Assembly (NCBI RefSeq): GCF_040656415.1
Contig: NZ_JBFAMC010000006.1
Location: forward strand, 105,031 to 169,030
Length of the DNA: 64,000 nt
DNA from: Rhodococcus_F sp040656415
GTDB taxonomy: Bacteria; Actinomycetota; Actinomycetes; Mycobacteriales; Mycobacteriaceae
Direction: 5' to 3'
The notes beneath the pieces were generated by a model. That model was not told the DNA's origin. It did no database searches and saw only the letters and a program-made list of their open reading frames with translations. Positions within the stretch are counted from its first letter, which is position 1; each line of letters begins with the position of its first letter. This document shows positions 62,301 to 64,000 of the stretch, one piece after another. The translations under genes and the position numbers were made by a program.

Positions 62301-64000
62301 CTGCCGCGGGTCGCCTGACCGGCATCCTCGAGGCAATTGTCAACGATGCGGGCACCACGGTCGGTGGTCTCGATCTCTTCACCCCCGGTGAACGGGAATT
62401 GGTGCTCGAGACGTGGAACACGACCTCGCATACGGTGCCGCACACCACGCTCGCCGATCTGTTCGCGGATCAGGTGATCCGCACCCCCGACGCACCCGCG
62501 GTGGTATTCGACCGAACTGTGTTGTCGTACGCCGAGTTCGACGCCCGCACGAATCGTCTGGCACGGTACCTGATCGGTGCCGGGGTGGGCCCTGAATCGT
62601 TGGTGGGCGTCGCCTTGACCCGTTCGGTCGACCTACTGGTGGCGATCTATGCGGTGGTCAAGAGCGGTGGGGCGTATGTGCCGATCGATCCGGACCAGCC
62701 CGCCGAGCGGATTGCACATGTGGTAGCCATTGCCGAGCCCGCTCTGATCCTGACGTGCACCGTGGATCGGGTGAAGCTCCCCGCGTCCGTGGAGGCGCTC
62801 GCACTCGATGTCCTCGACGTCTCGGAGCACTCTGCCCATCCCATCGGTGACGGAGACCGGGTGGCGTCTCTGCGTCCGGGCAACCCTGCATACGTCATCT
62901 TCACTTCTGGCTCCACCGGCGAACCCAAGGGTGTCACCGTGCCGCATGAGGGCATCGTCAACCGGTTGCTGTGGATGCAGCAGCGATACCCGATCGGTCC
63001 GAAAGATGCTGTTCTACAGAAGACTCCGACTACCTTCGATGTGTCGGTGTGGGAGTTGTTCTGGCCATTGCAGACCGGCGCGCGTGTGGTAGTCGCCGAA
63101 CCGGATGGTCACCGCGAACCTCGATACCTGGAACGTGTGATCCGGGAGCGGTCGGTCACCACGGTTCACTTCGTACCGTCGATGCTCGAGGTGTTCCTGG
63201 CCGGGGCTGACGTTGCGGGGTGTGATTCGCTGAGGCAGGTGTTCACCAGTGGTGAGACGTTGGCGCCCGCGACGGCGACGCGATTGCACAGGGTGAGCGA
63301 CGCACAGTTGCACAACCTCTACGGGCCGACCGAGGCGTCCGTCGATGTGACCTCCTACGAGACCGGTCCTGGCGAGTCCGTGGTTCCGATCGGTGGCCCG
63401 GTGTGGAACACCCGAGTGTATGTGCTGGATGCCCGTTTGCAGCCGGTTCCGGTGGGGGTGGCGGGGGAGTTGTATTTGGGTGGGGTGCAGGTGGCTCGGG
63501 GGTATGTCGGTCGGGCGGATTTGACGGCGGAGCGGTTCGTGGCGGATCCGTTCGGTGGGCCGGGTGCGCGGTTGTATCGGACGGGGGATTTGGTGCGGTG
63601 GAGTCGGGAGGGGAATCTCGAGTTCTTGGGGCGCACTGATTTTCAGGTGAAGGTGCGGGGTCTGCGGATCGAGTTGGGGGAGATCGAGTCGGTGTTGGTG
63701 GCCGATGATGCGGTGTCGCAGGCTGTGGTGGTTGTGCATGAGGGTGAGTTCGGTCAGCAGTTGGTGGGGTATGTGGTGCCGGCTGCGGGGTGCACGGTGG
63801 AGGTCGAGGCGGTGCGTGCTGCGGTGGGGAAGCGTTTGCCGCGGTATATGGTGCCGGATGCGGTGGTGGTGTTGGAGGTGTTGCCGCTGGGCAGTTCCGG
63901 GAAGTTGGATCGGCGGGCGTTGCCGGCGCCGGTGTGGGTGCCTCGGGAGTTCCGGGCGCCGACGACTCCGGTGCAGGAGATTGTTGCCGGGGTGTTCGCC
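56315..64000 (+). CDS. non-ribosomal peptide synthetase, C-A-T-E-C-A-(T...) , 3' end outside window
   Basis: The frame runs open from at least 56315 to the window end (2562 codons). Domains: condensation (HHIALDG, residues 168-174), adenylation 1 (about 57770-59270; FTSGSTG, YGPSEN, YRSGDEV, GKLDRSALP), thiolation (LGGDSI near 59395), epimerisation (HHLVVDGVSW, TVGWFTSAFP, PQISFNYLGR), a second condensation (NHHIILDGW near 61500), and adenylation 2 (62430-63940). A thiolation domain follows at the edge. The pocket of A2 reads D-V-W-H-F-S-L-V-D, the EntF-type serine code. A1 reads D-A-F-I-L-G-G-I-L, with no match I know. The E domain means residue 1 is D-configured. An N-terminal C domain implies an upstream acyl or peptidyl donor. 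Start may be ATG 56315, GTG 56345 or further left. Confidence 0.85.
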   Translation, partial: MTHGRVGEQSVSSLNDLDINSARSVLPSSNFSAPSGMFPLSAAQRGIWFAQGLLDDVPIVISQYVEFTDLDLDVDLLADSALVAARELGTGVLRIVERDGEPLQVIDESLGLEWMHIDLTAEEDPRAAAHAWMRTEYSTPIDLLGDRLIHTAILHLGDHHYYLYSRIHHIALDGYGAMTFNSRTAELYSARVQGRDPARFKASSLREIIEDEARYRTSSRFEKDRQYWSERSRDFPDPISLAGRAAAPGLPARVISKPLPPATEAAVQRLLVRQDAMFAAVAVAAVAAFLSRLTGEDDVVLSLPVSARTTARLRNSGGMVSNVVPIRLQVDDQATVADLVRRAQLELTGALRHQRYRHEDIRRDAGISGGYRGLFGPSINIMLFHEELHGGNAVGQFNVLTTGPVEDLAVNLYPSVGGQVAQIDFEANPNLYTEDQLRGHHTRFLEFLTAFADAPADRRVVDLEILDEDEAAHLVPSRGPAGARVRLLPDLLAEGVAAAPHSVAIRASGAEITYQDLDTRSNRLARLLIESGAGPEIRVALSLSRSVESLVAFWAVAKSGAAFVPIDPDLPIERISRMLADSGALVGVTTRDLRTDLPDTTDWIVLDDEATNRRCATLPDDPITDNDRRSVLREGNAAYLIFTSGSTGVPKGVVIAHTGLANNVAADSRPELGVTAQSRVLRFSSASFDASVFEMIQAFSAGATMVVAPPDMIGGSELVDLLRDEQVTHMIVAPTVMNTVDPRSLEHLEAVLVGGDICTPDLVERFGNACRFTNGYGPSENTILSTTLCPLQPGDAITIGTPISGVSAVVLDRRLRPVPAGVVGELYLAGPGLARGYHDRRGFTANRFVANPFGEPGQRLYRSGDEVRWVESDTAGGYALEFIGRSDSQVKIRGFRIELGEIDTALLTLDGINFAATIVHQTDSGTPALVSYVRLDSGCDFDPQAIAEQVATTVPSHMVPAVVMQLSEIPVTAAGKLDRSALPAPRFGSASRAFRPPSTPDEELLAGLVAEALGIEKVSVDDSLFALGGDSIIAMQIAARAKKRGLSFTARTVFERKTIAEIARAAAVEQVTEGLEEFEGGGVGRIPLTPVMYEMLERAFFDGGYFGDFSQTLVLMAPVEAGEDRLRTTLAAVMERHDTLRSRFYREGSSWVLETASIENWFAGGISVDLLVSRVPTTAAPGSLTFNELVESESAAAARRLDPERGIMIQVVWLDPRSHEVPGRLLIVAHHLVVDGVSWRVLLPDFATAWLRIGAGQLPDLAPVGTSFRRWAHGVRDKSDAGTHIGEMTHWLEVLSGRDPLIGSRAIDPSIDTMRTTKRITIEVSPPVTEAVLAQLPDVFSCRIHDGLLTALAMAIVEWRRSRGVDERSVLLTLEGHGRVEEAVAGADLARTVGWFTSAFPVRLTVRGVDLAEAFGGGREAGVLIKTIKEQLVAVPAHGVGFGVLRQLDDTTRTILAALPAPQISFNYLGRADGQSNAEEDQHELGWTLDPLALNQLATSGSRMTVAAAVDINALVVDAHDGPRLTATFDFPTGVLRDAEVAALADLWRRALDGLATHALVPGAGGLTPSDLPLVSVNQRQIERWERRYPTLRDVWSLSPLQSGLLFHATIAAESVDVYTAQLRIDLEGAVDGARLRAAAARVLARHPSLRAAFVYDETGEPAQLVVDDVEVPWREVDLCVDGTCADTELARLLDEDRFASFDLTRPPLVRLLLIRTEPARYVLAMTNHHIILDGWSMPLLVRELLVDYAAGDSTTAFVEPPSFRTYLDWLAHRDLDASRRAWDCALAGFEEATLLAPGVSAVRNDVPAEIDINLPDNIIGELTAFVARLGVTVNTVIQAGWGLLLSRLLSRDDIVFGATVSGRPPQLPEVESILGLFINTVPIRVRLDPDETLAQLLTRLQAEQASLVEHHHLGLGEIQSCVGLGNLFDTLSVFESYPVDKSGLADTDIAGMRVTMLDVRDATHYPLTLLSIQEPHLRLSLRYQPGLFDHDTAATAAGRLTGILEAIVNDAGTTVGGLDLFTPGERELVLETWNTTSHTVPHTTLADLFADQVIRTPDAPAVVFDRTVLSYAEFDARTNRLARYLIGAGVGPESLVGVALTRSVDLLVAIYAVVKSGGAYVPIDPDQPAERIAHVVAIAEPALILTCTVDRVKLPASVEALALDVLDVSEHSAHPIGDGDRVASLRPGNPAYVIFTSGSTGEPKGVTVPHEGIVNRLLWMQQRYPIGPKDAVLQKTPTTFDVSVWELFWPLQTGARVVVAEPDGHREPRYLERVIRERSVTTVHFVPSMLEVFLAGADVAGCDSLRQVFTSGETLAPATATRLHRVSDAQLHNLYGPTEASVDVTSYETGPGESVVPIGGPVWNTRVYVLDARLQPVPVGVAGELYLGGVQVARGYVGRADLTAERFVADPFGGPGARLYRTGDLVRWSREGNLEFLGRTDFQVKVRGLRIELGEIESVLVADDAVSQAVVVVHEGEFGQQLVGYVVPAAGCTVEVEAVRAAVGKRLPRYMVPDAVVVLEVLPLGSSGKLDRRALPAPVWVPREFRAPTTPVQEIVAGVFA

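Noticed and set aside
1..64000. tRNA, rRNA, CRISPR arrays, insertion sequences
   Set aside because: None was seen: no cloverleaf-like sequence, no regularly spaced short repeats with unique spacers, and no transposase motif.

Overview
The window is high-GC, densely coded DNA from a mycolic-acid-group actinomycete, most likely Rhodococcus or a close relative. This is inferred from a complete phenylacetyl-CoA epoxidase operon with PaaR-type operators, an Rpf muralytic protein, a WhiB regulator, LIP-family lipase and CocE-type secreted hydrolases, EthA/MymA-like Baeyer-Villiger monooxygenase, and a large NRPS. No rRNA, tRNA, CRISPR array or insertion sequence was seen. All assignments come from reading the sequence; no database search was run.

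Layout. 1-1616: two back-to-back KAS III-like synthases (the second runs off the left edge). 2249-7016: secreted lipase, a seven-repeat YVTN beta-propeller, small membrane proteins, a SnoaL-like protein followed by a truncated thiolase-fold remnant, and a small secreted protein. 7268-10449: SDR plus type I BVMO operon with a divergent TetR regulator. 10512-13813: AbrB-family membrane protein and a secreted CocE-like hydrolase. 13793-23200: phenylacetate degradation (paaZ, an EthD-like gene and a PaaI-like thioesterase on the minus strand; paaF, paaH, paaG and paaABCDE on the plus strand), with three copies of a 14-bp ACCG-N6-CGGT operator. 23607-24451: HNH endonuclease plus WhiB. 

24522-31734: the most interesting block. 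A GntR-controlled divergent cluster holds a UxuA-type dehydratase, an SDR and a FAH-family hydrolase on one side, and an SDR dehydrogenase, an SMP-30 lactonase and an AGE-family isomerase on the other. Together these are the enzyme classes of a complete non-phosphorylative hexose-to-pyruvate route, apparently starting from an aldose/ketose pair such as mannose/fructose. The two arms share a perfect 8-10-8 inverted repeat. 31917-43282: a quinone-oxidoreductase-like reductase, then a polyol (mannitol/sorbitol/arabitol) utilisation locus: two dehydrogenases, fructokinase and xylulokinase on the minus strand, and a SorC-type regulator and ABC importer on the plus strand, separated by a palindromic operator.

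43745-47613: two tandem MarR-MFS cassettes that arose by duplication; the first MarR has lost exactly 47 codons covering half the recognition helix and the wing. 47666-51213: SDR, a stand-alone bacterial nitric oxide synthase oxygenase, and an AcuI-like reductase preceded by a partial copy of itself. 51221-54439: a single-chain biotin carboxylase-BCCP-carboxyltransferase. 55286-55792: Rpf with a long leader. 56315-64000: the first 7.7 kb of an NRPS (C-A-T-E-C-A-T...), running off the right edge, with a serine-like code in module 2 and an abrupt codon-usage switch near 63425.
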